NCBI GenBank assembly: GCA_007745635.1
Contig: CP036272.1
Coordinates: forward strand, 4,207,521-4,271,520
Origin: Stieleria bergensis
GTDB taxonomy: Bacteria > Planctomycetota > Planctomycetia > Pirellulales > Pirellulaceae
Length of the DNA: 64,000 bases
Direction: 5' to 3'
Below, piece by piece: positions 1 through 9,117 of the stretch. The stretch's first letter is position 1; each line of letters opens with the position of its first letter. A program made the position numbers and the translations under genes. Under the pieces are notes generated by a model. That model had not been told where the DNA came from. It was given only the letters and a program-made list of their open reading frames with translations, and did no database searches.

Positions 1-3000
1 GAAAAACCATGTAAAGCACTCGCAGGACAAGCAAGGACATCACCATCGCGCTGATCACGCCGCCGATCACCACTGTGGCCAGCGGACGTTGCACTTCCGC
101 GCCCATGCCGGTGCTGAACGCCATCGGGACGAATCCCAGAGCGGCGACCAGCGTCGTCATCAACACAGGCCGCAATCGAGTGAGTGCCGCTTCCTCGACC
201 GCTTTTTCCAAACCGAGTCCACGCTGTCGCAGGGCACGTATCGTCGACACCAACAACATGTCATCCAGCACCGCGACGCCCGACAACGCGACGAACCCGA
301 TGGCCGCCGAGATCGAAAACGGCATGTCTCGCAGCCACAGCGCGATGATGCCGCCGATCCACGCGAACGGGATGCCGGTGAAGACGCGAACCGTGTCGAC
401 GATATTGCCATAAGTCATGTAGAGCAACGAGAAGATCAGCACGAGCGCGACGGGCACGACGATCATCAAGCGATGTCTGGCCCGAATCATGTTCTCGAAT
501 TGCCCACCGAACTCGACGTAATAGCGAGCCGAGGGCATCACAATCTGTTCGTCGATCTTGCGGCGCGCTTCTGCGACGAAGCTGCCAACGTCGCGTCCTC
601 GAACGTTGACCGACACCGTGACGCGGCGTTGGCCCCACTCGCGAGCGATCTGCGACGGACCGGTGGTGACGTCCACGTCAGCCAAGCGGCCCAGTGGAAT
701 TTGCTCGCCGCGCGGCGTCGTGATCGGGATCGCTCGGATCGACTCGGGGTCGCCGCGGTCCTCATCCGGCAATCGAACGGTCAATGGGAATCGCAACTGG
801 CCTTCAAACACATCGCCGACCGGACGGTTGCCGATCGCTTCGACGATGTTCAACACCGCACTGGCCGGAACTCCGTAGCGAGCGATCTCGTCCTGCCGGA
901 TTTTGATTTGCAACATCGGTTGGCCAGTCAACTGCGTCGCACCGACGTCGGCCGCACCATCGACCGTCAACAGCACGCGTTCGATTTCGGAGGCCTTGTC
1001 GGACAGCAAATCCAAATCGTCGCCGTATAGCTTGACCGCGATGTCGGAACGACTGCCGGTACCGAGTTCATCCAGTCGTAGCTTGATCGGTTGCGTGTAA
1101 GCCAATCGTTGGCCGGGCAAGTCGCGGAGTGTTTCCTCGAACAATCGAGTCAGCTGTGCTTGCGTGCTTGCTTTTTGCCACTGCGAACGCGGACGCAGCG
1201 TGATGAACACGTCGGTCAACTCAAGTCCCATCGGATCGGTCGCGATTTCCGCCGATCCGATGCGACTCCAAACGTGAGCGACCTCGTCGGGAAAAGCGTT
1301 CAGCAATGCCGTTTCCATTCGCGTGTTGAATTGGATCGAATCGTCCAGTTCTGTGCCGGCTAAACGGACCACATTGATCGCCACCGCACCTTCGCTTAGC
1401 TGAGGCATGAACTCGGTGCCCAGGTTGGGTGCGATCATCCCAAATGCGACGACCAGCACCGCCAACGCGAACCCGATCACCGCGATCCGTTGGTGCATCG
1501 TGAAATGCAAGATCGGCCGGTAGATGCGTTTGATCATTCGCACCAGCAACGGCTCGCGATGACTGATCTTCTTCGGCAATAGCAAACTGGCGAGCACCGG
1601 CATCAATGTCATCGACAACAGCATCGAACCGGCAAGCGCGAAGATGACAGTCAACGCCATCGGACGAAACATCTTGCCCTCGACCCCTTCGAGCGTCAGG
1701 ATCGGTAGGTACACAATCATGATGATCAGCTCGCCGAACATCGTCGGCCCGCGAACTTCGACCGCTGCGTCGCGGATGCGTTCGAGTCGACTTCGATTCA
1801 GCGGGTTCGCCAAACTCAAATGCCGGACGCAGTTCTCCACCATCACGACGCTGCTATCGACGACCAAGCCGAAGTCGATCGCACCGAGACTGAGCAAACT
1901 TGCCGCGATACCGAACCGCCACATGCCCGTGAACGCGAACAACATCGACAGCGGAATTGCCATCGCGACGATCAAACCGGCTCGCAAATTCCCTAGAAAC
2001 AGGAACAAGACCGCGACAACCAACAAGCCGCCTTCAAACAGGTTCTTGCGAACCGTGTCGATCACCGAGTCGACCAATTCGGTTCGGTCGTACATCGTCA
2101 CCAACGTCATGCCGGCCGGCAGGTTGGTTCTGATCTCGTCGACGCGCTGCTTCAGATTGGCGGTGTACTGATGCGTGTTCTCACCCATCAACATGAACCC
2201 CAAACCCATCACCGCTTCGCCGCGACCGTCGGCCGACACCGCACCGCGGCGAATCTCGTAGCCAATCTCGACGCTCGCGACATCGCTGATTCGCACCGGC
2301 ACACCGTCGACGGATTTGATCACTATCGCCTCGATTTGCTCTTCGTTGGACGTGCGTCCCAAACCTTGCACGAGCAACATCTCGCCGAGCCGATTGATGT
2401 TGCCGCCTCCGACGTTGCGATTGTTCTGTTGCAACGCCGTGATGACCTCGTCGAACGTCAGACCACGCGACACCAATCCTGCCGGATCGAGGCGAACCTG
2501 AAACTGTTTCTCGTACCCGCCCCAACTGTTGATTTCCGCCGTGCCCGGAACCGTCCGCAATTGCGGCTTAACGACCCAATCGTGTGTCGTGCGAAGCTGC
2601 GTCAACAATCGCAACCGTTCGTCTTCGGGCAGCGCCTGGAAGTCGACCTCGGGATACGTCAACACGTAGTGAAAGACTTCGCCTAGTCCCGTCGCGACCG
2701 GTCCCATCTCGGGACGATTGACGCCTTGCGGTAACTCGACGGTCGCTAGTCGTTCGCCGACGACTTGCCGAGCGAAGTAGATGTCGGTGCCGTCTTCAAA
2801 GGTGACGACGACTTGCGAGAAGCCGAACTTCGATACCGAGCGAATGTTTTCGAGCGATGGCAAACCGCTGAGCGATTGCTCGATGCTGTAGGTGATCTGG
2901 CGTTCGATCTCTTCGGGCGAAAGCGACGCGGCGGTCGTGTTGACTTGCACCATCACCGGCGTCGTGTCGGGAAACGCATCGATGTCCAGTTGAGCAAGCG

Positions 3001-3088
3001 CGTAGCCGCCGCCGGCGATCAGGACGACGACGCCGAGCAATACGGCGACGCGGTGGCGAAGCGATAGGTCGATGAGTTTTTCGAGCAT
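1..3088 (-). CDS. CzcA/CusA-family heavy-metal RND efflux pump, 3' end off window
   Basis: Inner-membrane proton-driven pump of the heavy-metal (HME) branch of the RND family, exporting divalent or monovalent metal ions through a tripartite periplasm-spanning complex. About 1029 codons are visible with no stop before the left edge, so only a short C-terminus should be missing (family about 1040-1070 residues). The N-terminus (MLEKLIDLSLRHR) leads into TM1, followed by the porter-domain FPDTTPV motif. The HME signature DFGLVVDSSVVMVEN lies in the central TM bundle, and a second TM cluster lies at the visible end. Its ATG is 3 bp after the stop of the fusion-protein gene, so the two are co-translated. 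The exact metal (Cu/Ag versus Co/Zn/Cd) cannot be fixed from what I read. The open frame continues through the window edge. Confidence 0.95.
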   Translation of the reverse strand, partial: MLEKLIDLSLRHRVAVLLGVVVLIAGGGYALAQLDIDAFPDTTPVMVQVNTTAASLSPEEIERQITYSIEQSLSGLPSLENIRSVSKFGFSQVVVTFEDGTDIYFARQVVGERLATVELPQGVNRPEMGPVATGLGEVFHYVLTYPEVDFQALPEDERLRLLTQLRTTHDWVVKPQLRTVPGTAEINSWGGYEKQFQVRLDPAGLVSRGLTFDEVITALQQNNRNVGGGNINRLGEMLLVQGLGRTSNEEQIEAIVIKSVDGVPVRISDVASVEIGYEIRRGAVSADGRGEAVMGLGFMLMGENTHQYTANLKQRVDEIRTNLPAGMTLVTMYDRTELVDSVIDTVRKNLFEGGLLVVAVLFLFLGNLRAGLIVAMAIPLSMLFAFTGMWRFGIAASLLSLGAIDFGLVVDSSVVMVENCVRHLSLANPLNRSRLERIRDAAVEVRGPTMFGELIIMIVYLPILTLEGVEGKMFRPMALTVIFALAGSMLLSMTLMPVLASLLLPKKISHREPLLVRMIKRIYRPILHFTMHQRIAVIGFALAVLVVAFGMIAPNLGTEFMPQLSEGAVAINVVRLAGTELDDSIQFNTRMETALLNAFPDEVAHVWSRIGSAEIATDPMGLELTDVFITLRPRSQWQKASTQAQLTRLFEETLRDLPGQRLAYTQPIKLRLDELGTGSRSDIAVKLYGDDLDLLSDKASEIERVLLTVDGAADVGATQLTGQPMLQIKIRQDEIARYGVPASAVLNIVEAIGNRPVGDVFEGQLRFPLTVRLPDEDRGDPESIRAIPITTPRGEQIPLGRLADVDVTTGPSQIAREWGQRRVTVSVNVRGRDVGSFVAEARRKIDEQIVMPSARYYVEFGGQFENMIRARHRLMIVVPVALVLIFSLLYMTYGNIVDTVRVFTGIPFAWIGGIIALWLRDMPFSISAAIGFVALSGVAVLDDMLLVSTIRALRQRGLGLEKAVEEAALTRLRPVLMTTLVAALGFVPMAFSTGMGAEVQRPLATVVIGGVISAMVMSLLVLRVLYMVF

Positions 3089-3091
3089 GAA

Positions 3092-4735
3092 TCAGTGACC
3101 GCAGGTGCAGCCGGCTCCCAAGTTGCTACGAAGGAGTTGGGCGCGGAGCACATCGCTACCGCTGCTCGCGACGACTTCGCCGGGCAACACGCCAGCGATG
3201 ATTTCGACAAAACCATCTTGCTTCGCACCTGGACGCACCGAACGAGTCACAAAGAACTTCGGCCGATCCTTTTCAAAGAATCTTGCGTCGCGAACAAACA
3301 CGACATGGCTCGACCCATCCCACTGCAACGATTCCTCGGGAACGACGATCGCCGCCGGTTCTTGACGCAGCACGATCTCGCCACGCCCAAACGATTCGTT
3401 GCGAAGGCTTGCGTCGGCGTTCGGTAGCTCGGCACGAACGCGAACGGTCCGAGTTTGCGGGTCGACATCGCTACTGATCCAAGTGATCGTGCCTTCGTGT
3501 TTGACTTGGCTGCCATCGCCTTGGTAGCGAACCGGCAATCCAAGCCGAGCCAGCGACGCTTGTTCGGCGGCAACTCGAAGGTCCAACCAAACCGTTCGCG
3601 TATCAGCGATGCGGAACATGCGACTGCCGCGATCGACCACTTCGCCCACCGTGATATCACGATCGACAATGCGACCTTCGATCGGTGCCGTCACCGCAAT
3701 CAAGTTATCGCCGCCGGTCGATGAATCAATTTGAGTCATTCCGATTTCACGAACCCGTCGTTTCGTCTCCGCGAGATTCGACGATTGCAGTGCGACATGA
3801 TCGACGCTCACGCCAAGGTTGGCGAAGTCGCGAATGACTCGTTCGACGGCGACGAGCGCTTTCTGCATCGCCGTTTTCACTTCGATCACGCGGCTGCCGG
3901 GCACCGCACCGCTGGGAGCGAGCTTCTCGACGCGAGCAAGCTGATCGAGTTGCAGGCGTTCTTCGAGGAGTGCCGACAGCAACTCCGACTTCAGCCGTCC
4001 GATGTCCTTGGAATCGACCACTGCCAACACGTCGCCAACTTTGACCCAGTCGCCGACATTGACCAGAACTTTACGAACGATGCCGTCGGCCGATGGCGAC
4101 ACTTGTGCGGTCTTGGTCGCGTTGTATTGAATCTCGCCCGCCGCTTCGATCGACTCGGTGATGCTCGCCCGAGTGACCGGTTCAACGTCCACGCCCGCTT
4201 TATTCATCGCTTCGATCGAGGCGAATTGAATCCGCGAACCCGCCGAGCTGCTCAGCGGCAGATTCTCCGCTCGCGGTATGAGCGACAACGCTTCGGCGGC
4301 TCGTTGCAAGTCCGCGTCGGTGATATCGACCGGCGTTTTGGTTTGTGCCAATTCAGGATGATGAAGCACGCAACCATGGACACCGTGTTCGTTACAGAAC
4401 GTCAGTTCCGGCGGCAATTCGAGCAGCGACGGATCGCAAACGACGCAGTCATCTTCCGGCACGCCGTGGCTGTCGCACCACTGCGGTCCCGATGCAACCT
4501 CCGTCGTCGCAATGGAAGTCAGCGATGGCAACTTCCAATCGTTGTGATGTCCGTACCAGCCGATGCCGGCCAATAGGCTCAGCACCAAGACGGACGGAAT
4601 CCACCCCAGGATTGTTACAACGATGCTCGCCTGCGCATTCGTCGCTACGTTTCGCTCGGCTTCCGGGACGCCATTTTGCGCCGGCTGTTTGGTCACCGGC
4701 GCATCGACGTCCGGCTTATCAAGAGTTGTAGACAT
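3092..4735 (-). CDS. CzcB/CusB-type membrane fusion protein with Cys/His-rich metal motifs
   Basis: Periplasmic adaptor of the RND pump encoded just downstream. The 547-residue protein has an N-terminal cytoplasmic stretch, one membrane anchor (about residues 38-62, VVTILGWIPSVLVLSLLAG), and then a metal-binding region with two CxxHG-type units (WCDSHG...CVVC, then FCNEHGVHGC...HH). The usual hairpin/lipoyl/barrel part follows (DGIVRKVLVNVGDWVKVGDV in the lipoyl half; APIEGRIVDRDITVGEVVDRG in the second half). The C-terminus ends GCTCGH, a further possible soft-metal ligand. The family is normally 350-500 residues, so the His/Cys insert explains the extra length. It is the middle gene of a set: Cys-rich exported protein, this adaptor, pump. 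The metal-binding role is inferred from the motifs. Confidence 0.93.
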   Translation of the reverse strand: MSTTLDKPDVDAPVTKQPAQNGVPEAERNVATNAQASIVVTILGWIPSVLVLSLLAGIGWYGHHNDWKLPSLTSIATTEVASGPQWCDSHGVPEDDCVVCDPSLLELPPELTFCNEHGVHGCVLHHPELAQTKTPVDITDADLQRAAEALSLIPRAENLPLSSSAGSRIQFASIEAMNKAGVDVEPVTRASITESIEAAGEIQYNATKTAQVSPSADGIVRKVLVNVGDWVKVGDVLAVVDSKDIGRLKSELLSALLEERLQLDQLARVEKLAPSGAVPGSRVIEVKTAMQKALVAVERVIRDFANLGVSVDHVALQSSNLAETKRRVREIGMTQIDSSTGGDNLIAVTAPIEGRIVDRDITVGEVVDRGSRMFRIADTRTVWLDLRVAAEQASLARLGLPVRYQGDGSQVKHEGTITWISSDVDPQTRTVRVRAELPNADASLRNESFGRGEIVLRQEPAAIVVPEESLQWDGSSHVVFVRDARFFEKDRPKFFVTRSVRPGAKQDGFVEIIAGVLPGEVVASSGSDVLRAQLLRSNLGAGCTCGH

Positions 4736-4853
4736 CAGGGCACACTCAAACGTTTTCGACTTTCAAAGATCGAGCGACGCCGACACAACATGCGTGCAGC
4801 AACCCGCTCAGGATTTGACGATCCGCTCGTCAAATGCGTAGGAAAGTCCGCTG

Positions 4854-5252
4854 CTAGATCAGCAGCGTGCAGAGAGTGGCCAATCGCTCGCCCGTCGTCG
4901 GCGGCCATTGGCAAACATCGAGCCGAGCAGACGCCCGATGCAAAGAGGCCAGCGTCGACGCCGGCGTGTAGACAACGAAATCAAACGAGAGCGAATCAAA
5001 CGAAAGCGAGTCCAAAGCACTCGGCCCAATCGGCAGCGCCCCCGCACAGAAGCAATCGTGACACTCGCCACCCTCAGCCGGACAAGCCGGCTCAGGTAGA
5101 TCCGAATCATGACAAGAGCAAGTTTCGCAAGCGTCGACCGCCGAAGTTACAGCGGCAAAGTCTGACGTTCCCGCATCGCAGCAACGACCGCCGAGTGTTG
5201 GGCAGGCCAACACGGTGACGATCATCAAAAAGCGAAGCAGTGGTGGAAACAT
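4854..5252 (-). CDS. Cys-rich small exported protein of the metal-efflux operon
   Basis: A 132-residue protein that I cannot assign to a named family. It opens with a hydrophobic signal-peptide-like segment (MFPPLLRFLMIVTVLAC) and contains about twelve cysteines, clustered as RCC, CETCSCH and CHDCFCAG. This pattern fits periplasmic metal binding or disulfide-rich folding. The remainder is Ser/Leu-rich without clear domains. It lies 118 bp upstream of the adaptor gene on the same strand, and I read it as the first gene of the efflux operon. A role as a metal chaperone or sensor is inference from position and Cys content only. The frame is open throughout and no strong Shine-Dalgarno is visible. 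Confidence 0.6.
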   Translation of the reverse strand: MFPPLLRFLMIVTVLACPTLGGRCCDAGTSDFAAVTSAVDACETCSCHDSDLPEPACPAEGGECHDCFCAGALPIGPSALDSLSFDSLSFDFVVYTPASTLASLHRASARLDVCQWPPTTGERLATLCTLLI

Positions 5253-5723
5253 GCCGTCATTATCGGTTGTGATTGCGGAGATGTAAAGCTAGATCCGCTC
5301 ACGCGGATGCTGCCACGCACCGCTTCTACCTGAAGAAGTGCAATCCGCCCATTTCCAAGAGCCAGATACGCTACGTCATCCCCGTTTTTGAGGCGGACAA
5401 GGTCTTCGTATCTCCCAACTGCATTACCCGGTCTTCTCGGCTGTTCTCCGAAGAAACCAGCTCTTGTTAGGGGGTGGCAAAATCAACGGTTCCAGAAACC
5501 CAGCGTTTTGCAGGGCCAAACCCTTTTCACGTCGGAACCGTCTGAGCGGTTCGGACGTTCGTTAACCCAGACCGACAGAGAAACGAAGAAACAAAGAAAT
5601 CTCGCCCCAAGACCCAAATTCACCCCCAACCCCATAACCCAGGTAACGGCCGGACCAAAGAAACGAAGAACGCGATCGAGCGGTTCCGAACTCGCAGACA
5701 CCGCGAAACACGGGGCAAAAACG
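5253..5723. other. Intergenic region, no gene recognised
   Basis: About 470 bp between the Cys-rich efflux gene and the initiator tRNA terminator. Frames here encode Arg/Pro/Ser-rich products on both strands without recognisable motifs. The metal-efflux operon promoter, reading leftward, should lie in its left part; I could not identify convincing -35/-10 boxes. Confidence 0.5.
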
Positions 5724-5758
5724 AAAAAAGGCCGACATGGAAACCATGCCGACCTTTT
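5724..5758 (-). terminator. Rho-independent terminator downstream of tRNA-fMet
   Basis: On the minus strand, AAGGTCGGCATGG and CCATGTCGGCCTT form a long stem around a 3-nt TTT loop, followed by a run of T. It lies about 45 nt past the 3' end of the initiator tRNA and would end that transcript. A few A/T bases on the other side could let it work in both directions. Confidence 0.8.
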
Positions 5759-5800
5759 ATTCACTTCAGGGTCGGAAACGACTTTGATCGTTCCGAGAAG

Positions 5801-5874
<74 letters not shown>

Positions 5875-6122
5875 CCGAAGTTATCGTCAATGAACTTCGA
5901 TGCGCCTAGTGGGTCTGAAAAGATTGGATGAAATTCTTTTCCATCCACAACGATCAGAGGATGACCGTGATCTCAGTCGCGGAGATCCCCTCATGCCATC
6001 GGCCGTTTTGGCGCTGGCCACGGCTCTGCGACCCGCCCCCATTACCACTTGAAAAAACTGCCCGAACGGCCTGCGGCTGATTGGACGACACCGACGAATC
6101 ATTCATGCCGCGCCGATTGCGA

Positions 6123-6425
6123 TCATTGAAACGATGCGATGGGCATCGTAAACACTTTGCCATCACCGATCCGACCACTGCGCGCGGCAGTGACGACCTT
6201 ATCCAAGGTTTCCTCATAACGTGAGTCATCAACCCACATCATGATTTCCACTTTTGGCAAAAAGGCTTCCGAGAACTCGGTGTCTTGATATTCGTCGAGA
6301 TAACTCTTTTGACGACCATAGCCTTTCACTTCACTCACCGTGATCGCTTCAAGGGGCGCTCGCTTGATGGCTTCAAGTACCGTTTCTGCTAGGTGTGGCC
6401 GGACAACGGCAATGATCTGCTTCAC
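6123..6425 (-). CDS. PII-type signal protein, short variant lacking Tyr51
   Basis: Small trimeric nitrogen/carbon signalling protein of the GlnB/GlnK superfamily that usually binds ATP/ADP and 2-oxoglutarate and controls enzymes or transporters. I start it at the GTG at 6425, giving 100 residues beginning [10 protein letters not shown]. This GTG overlaps the tgt stop (GTGA), so the two genes are translationally coupled; the longer upstream frame lies inside tgt. The T-loop keeps KGYGRQK, Tyr46 and FLPK (Lys58), and the B-loop reads [10 protein letters not shown]. At position 51, where classical PII proteins carry the uridylylated Tyr, there is Phe. The protein ends at about residue 100, so the C-loop with its two nucleotide-contacting Arg residues is missing (classical length 112). 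It may be a PII-like protein with altered ligand use. Confidence 0.9.
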   Translation of the reverse strand: MKQIIAVVRPHLAETVLEAIKRAPLEAITVSEVKGYGRQKSYLDEYQDTEFSEAFLPKVEIMMWVDDSRYEETLDKVVTAARSGRIGDGKVFTMPIASFQ

Positions 6426-7546
6426 TCGATTCCCCACTGCTGTTTTTTGGTGGCCATGTACTGAGCAAAACATCCCTGCTCAATCGCCTCCCGAGCTCCT
6501 TGCATCACTTTCTGATAATAAGTCAGATTATGCAAGGACAATAACGATGGCCCTAACATTTCACCAACAATGAACAGGTGCCGCAAGTAGCCACGACTGT
6601 GTCGCGTGCAGGCTAGGCAATCACAATTGGGATCCAACGGAGAGGTATCGGTTTTATGCTTCGCGTTGCGGATCTTGATCGGCCCGGCATCGGTAAAGGC
6701 GTATCCGTTGCGTCCATTGCGAGTGGGCATCACACAGTCGAACAGGTCGATTCCGCGAGCCACACTCTCGAGCAAATCGATCGGCCTGCCAACGCCCATC
6801 AAGTAACGCGGTTTCTGCTGAGGCAACTCTGGCGTGGTGGCTTGGGTGATGCGATACATTTCTGGCGGGGGTTCACCGACGCTTAAGCCTCCGACGGCAT
6901 AGCCTTCGAAGTTCATCGCTGCCATCTCGCGAGCGCATTGCACGCGTAGTTCAACGTCCAGCCCGCCCTGAACGATGGCGAACTTGGCTTGATCGGCTCG
7001 CCCCGCATACTCGAGACACCGTTTGGCCCAGCGGATCGAACGCTCCATGGCGTCCTGAACGGCATCCTTTTCTGCTGGCAACGCCACCACGTGATCCAAC
7101 ACCATGGCCACATCACTGCCGAGCGACTCTTGGATCTGCATCGAGTATTCCGGTGTGAGGTCAATTAAGGCACCATCGATGTGCGAACGAAAGATCACAC
7201 TGTGTTCGCTGATTTTATTGATCCCATCGAGCGAAAAGACCTGAAAGCCGCCGCTGTCGGTCAAGATCGGCCCTTCCCAGCCGCTCATCGCATGCAAGCC
7301 GCCGAGCGTCTTGACGACTTCGTGGCCAGGACGCAGACCCAAGTGATAGGTATTGCCCAGGATCATGTGGGCACCAGTGCCGGCGACCTGATCGATCGTC
7401 AAACCTTTGACAGTCCCTTGTGTCCCCACAGGCATGAAGCCAGGAGTCTGCACGGGGCCATGAGGCGTGTGAAAGACCCCGCGCCGTGCCGGCGTGCCAA
7501 GGGCAGTGCTGGTATCAGTGCACTGCAATTCAAATCGAAATGCCAT
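6422..7546 (-). CDS. tgt: Queuine tRNA-ribosyltransferase
   Basis: Exchanges guanine-34 of GUN-anticodon tRNAs for the queuosine precursor preQ1 in the cytoplasm. The 374-residue length is typical. Visible landmarks are GNTYHL, the [10 protein letters not shown] active-site loop with the general acid/base Asp at residue 97, the substrate-pocket region ([18 protein letters not shown]), the nucleophile region [14 protein letters not shown], and the C-terminal zinc site CDCLAC...H. The gene starts at ATG 7546 and its TGA overlaps the GTG of the PII gene, so expression of the two is probably linked. No other queuosine gene is in the window. Confidence 0.97.
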   Translation of the reverse strand: MAFRFELQCTDTSTALGTPARRGVFHTPHGPVQTPGFMPVGTQGTVKGLTIDQVAGTGAHMILGNTYHLGLRPGHEVVKTLGGLHAMSGWEGPILTDSGGFQVFSLDGINKISEHSVIFRSHIDGALIDLTPEYSMQIQESLGSDVAMVLDHVVALPAEKDAVQDAMERSIRWAKRCLEYAGRADQAKFAIVQGGLDVELRVQCAREMAAMNFEGYAVGGLSVGEPPPEMYRITQATTPELPQQKPRYLMGVGRPIDLLESVARGIDLFDCVMPTRNGRNGYAFTDAGPIKIRNAKHKTDTSPLDPNCDCLACTRHSRGYLRHLFIVGEMLGPSLLSLHNLTYYQKVMQGAREAIEQGCFAQYMATKKQQWGIE

Positions 7547-7717
7547 CTTCAGGCGAGGTCCTCATTCGGCGAGCCAAATCTGCGTCCCCATTTCAAACAA
7601 TCAACGGAGAGGATCAAAAAGTCTAAACTCTGGTCAGCACGCAGCGTTGGGATCACTCGACGCAGCCCCAGCATGCACGCCCAATCACCATCGCGACATG
7701 AATCCCGGCCAAGCGAA

Positions 7718-7758
7718 CGGAAAACGCCGATGCTGGAAAGCTTCCCTGCATCGGCGTT
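7718..7758 (-). terminator. Probable terminator after the TPR/alpha-CTD gene
   Basis: A perfect 11-bp stem (AACGCCGATGC with GCATCGGCGTT, 7723-7733 and 7748-7758) with a 14-nt loop, followed on the minus strand by a short TTTT. It lies 28 nt beyond the stop of the TPR/alpha-CTD gene and separates it from tgt. Confidence 0.65.
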
Positions 7759-7785
7759 GTCGCTTAAACGGGTTGACGGCTGCAA

Positions 7786-9117
7786 TCAGTCGCCACGGAG
7801 TTTCAAACCGAGGTCGGTCAGCTTCTCACGAACCTCTGTCAGACTGGTCACACCGAAGTTCTTGCACTCCAGCAATTCGTCACCGGTCTTACGCAGCAGT
7901 TCGCCAATGCTGTTGAGTTGCAAGCGAGCCATACACTTGCGAGCTCGCACGGACAGGTTCAGATCCGAAATCGGACGCTCCAGCATCGCCTGTTCGTCGG
8001 GCGAGAGGTGCGTGGTATCGATTGGCGGATCGGCTTTCTTGCTCTCATGAGCGAACTGGCCCAGTTTCAGGCCTTTGCTGACCAGCATTTCGCGAATTTC
8101 GATCAAGCTGGTTTCGCCAAAGTTCTTGCTCGAGAGCAATTCCGATTCGCTGGTGCGAGTCAGGTCACCGATGGTATCGATGCCCATCTTGGACAAGCAG
8201 TTGCGGCTACGAACGGAAAGTTCGAAGTTAGCCACAGGCATGTTCAAGGTCTGTGCAAGGCGATCGTTTTGACGTTGCAGTTCTTCGTCGTACAGCATGT
8301 TGCCGTTGGCCGAAGCGTCTTTCATGTACATCTGGGTTCGCGTGTCATCTGGATGGGCGTCCAGAATCCGCTTGTAGCAAATCTGCGCTTTGTCGAACTC
8401 GTTGCGATCTTCGTAGATCAGCCCCAAGTTCACCAATGCTCCCACGCCGGTTGGGAATGCTTTACCGGCACGCTCGTACAACCGAAGGGCTTCTTCGTCG
8501 TTGCCCATGCGATCGTTTTCCCAGGCCAGACCGAACAAGGCACCAGCGTGGTTTTCATCGGTCTGCACGGCACGTTGATAAAGCGCGATCGCTTCGTCAC
8601 GTCGGCCACCGATCCCAGCAACCGTGGCGGCACGCTGGTACATGTATTCGGCGGTCTGCTCGGCAGGACCAAAGATGTCGTCAAGCAACAACATCGCCTG
8701 ATCGATGCGACCAGCGTAGCGCTGTGATTCAGCGATGAAGATTTTGCACTGATCTTCGTGATAACCCGAAGCTTGGGCTTGCTGGTATCCAGCAATCGCT
8801 TCGTCGTATCGCTTCAGTTCAAACATTGCTCGAGCGGCGTAGAACAATGCCGTCGCGCTACCATCAGCTGCCTGCAGGGTTTGCAGAGCTTCAGCAAATC
8901 GACCAAGCAGGAACTGACAAACACCTTTCTTTGTGTTTCCAGATGGACTGAGCGCGGGATCCTCCTCCATCTGCTGAACCGCATCGCGAAGCTCCGCGAA
9001 GTGTCCATAGTTCTCTGAGATCATTTGACGAATCTCGGCAACATCATTCGGTCCGAACAAATTGTTCGAAAGAATGAGCGCTTTCAAGTCGACGACGTCC
9101 AGTTCGACTTCATTCAT
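7786..9117 (-). CDS. TPR protein with two C-terminal RNA polymerase alpha-CTD modules
   Basis: A 443-residue protein starting at the ATG at 9117 (MNEVELDVVDLK), chosen because AGGAGA precedes it and the 37 upstream codons look non-coding. The N-terminal two thirds are tetratricopeptide-type helical repeats (for example ALFYAARAMFELKRYDEAIA and GALVNLGLIYEDRNEFDKAQ). Two copies of the RpoA C-terminal domain follow, at about residues 291-355 and 379-443. The first copy keeps residues equivalent to E. coli Arg265 and Asn268 (LSVRSRNCL) and the Gly-x-x-Ser-Leu-x-Glu helix; the second has Lys in the Asn position. There is no RpoA N-terminal assembly domain, so this is not the polymerase subunit. 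I infer a DNA- or sigma-contacting regulator. The fusion seems characteristic of planctomycetes from memory. Confidence 0.9.
   Translation of the reverse strand: MNEVELDVVDLKALILSNNLFGPNDVAEIRQMISENYGHFAELRDAVQQMEEDPALSPSGNTKKGVCQFLLGRFAEALQTLQAADGSATALFYAARAMFELKRYDEAIAGYQQAQASGYHEDQCKIFIAESQRYAGRIDQAMLLLDDIFGPAEQTAEYMYQRAATVAGIGGRRDEAIALYQRAVQTDENHAGALFGLAWENDRMGNDEEALRLYERAGKAFPTGVGALVNLGLIYEDRNEFDKAQICYKRILDAHPDDTRTQMYMKDASANGNMLYDEELQRQNDRLAQTLNMPVANFELSVRSRNCLSKMGIDTIGDLTRTSESELLSSKNFGETSLIEIREMLVSKGLKLGQFAHESKKADPPIDTTHLSPDEQAMLERPISDLNLSVRARKCMARLQLNSIGELLRKTGDELLECKNFGVTSLTEVREKLTDLGLKLRGD

Noticed and set aside
89-1030. Long plus-strand frame (313 codons) at the left edge
   Set aside because: Antisense to the clear CzcA/CusA coding sequence; its Arg/His-rich product has no motifs.
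3731-4576. Long plus-strand frame of 281 codons
   Set aside because: Antisense shadow of the membrane fusion protein gene, rich in Arg and Phe.
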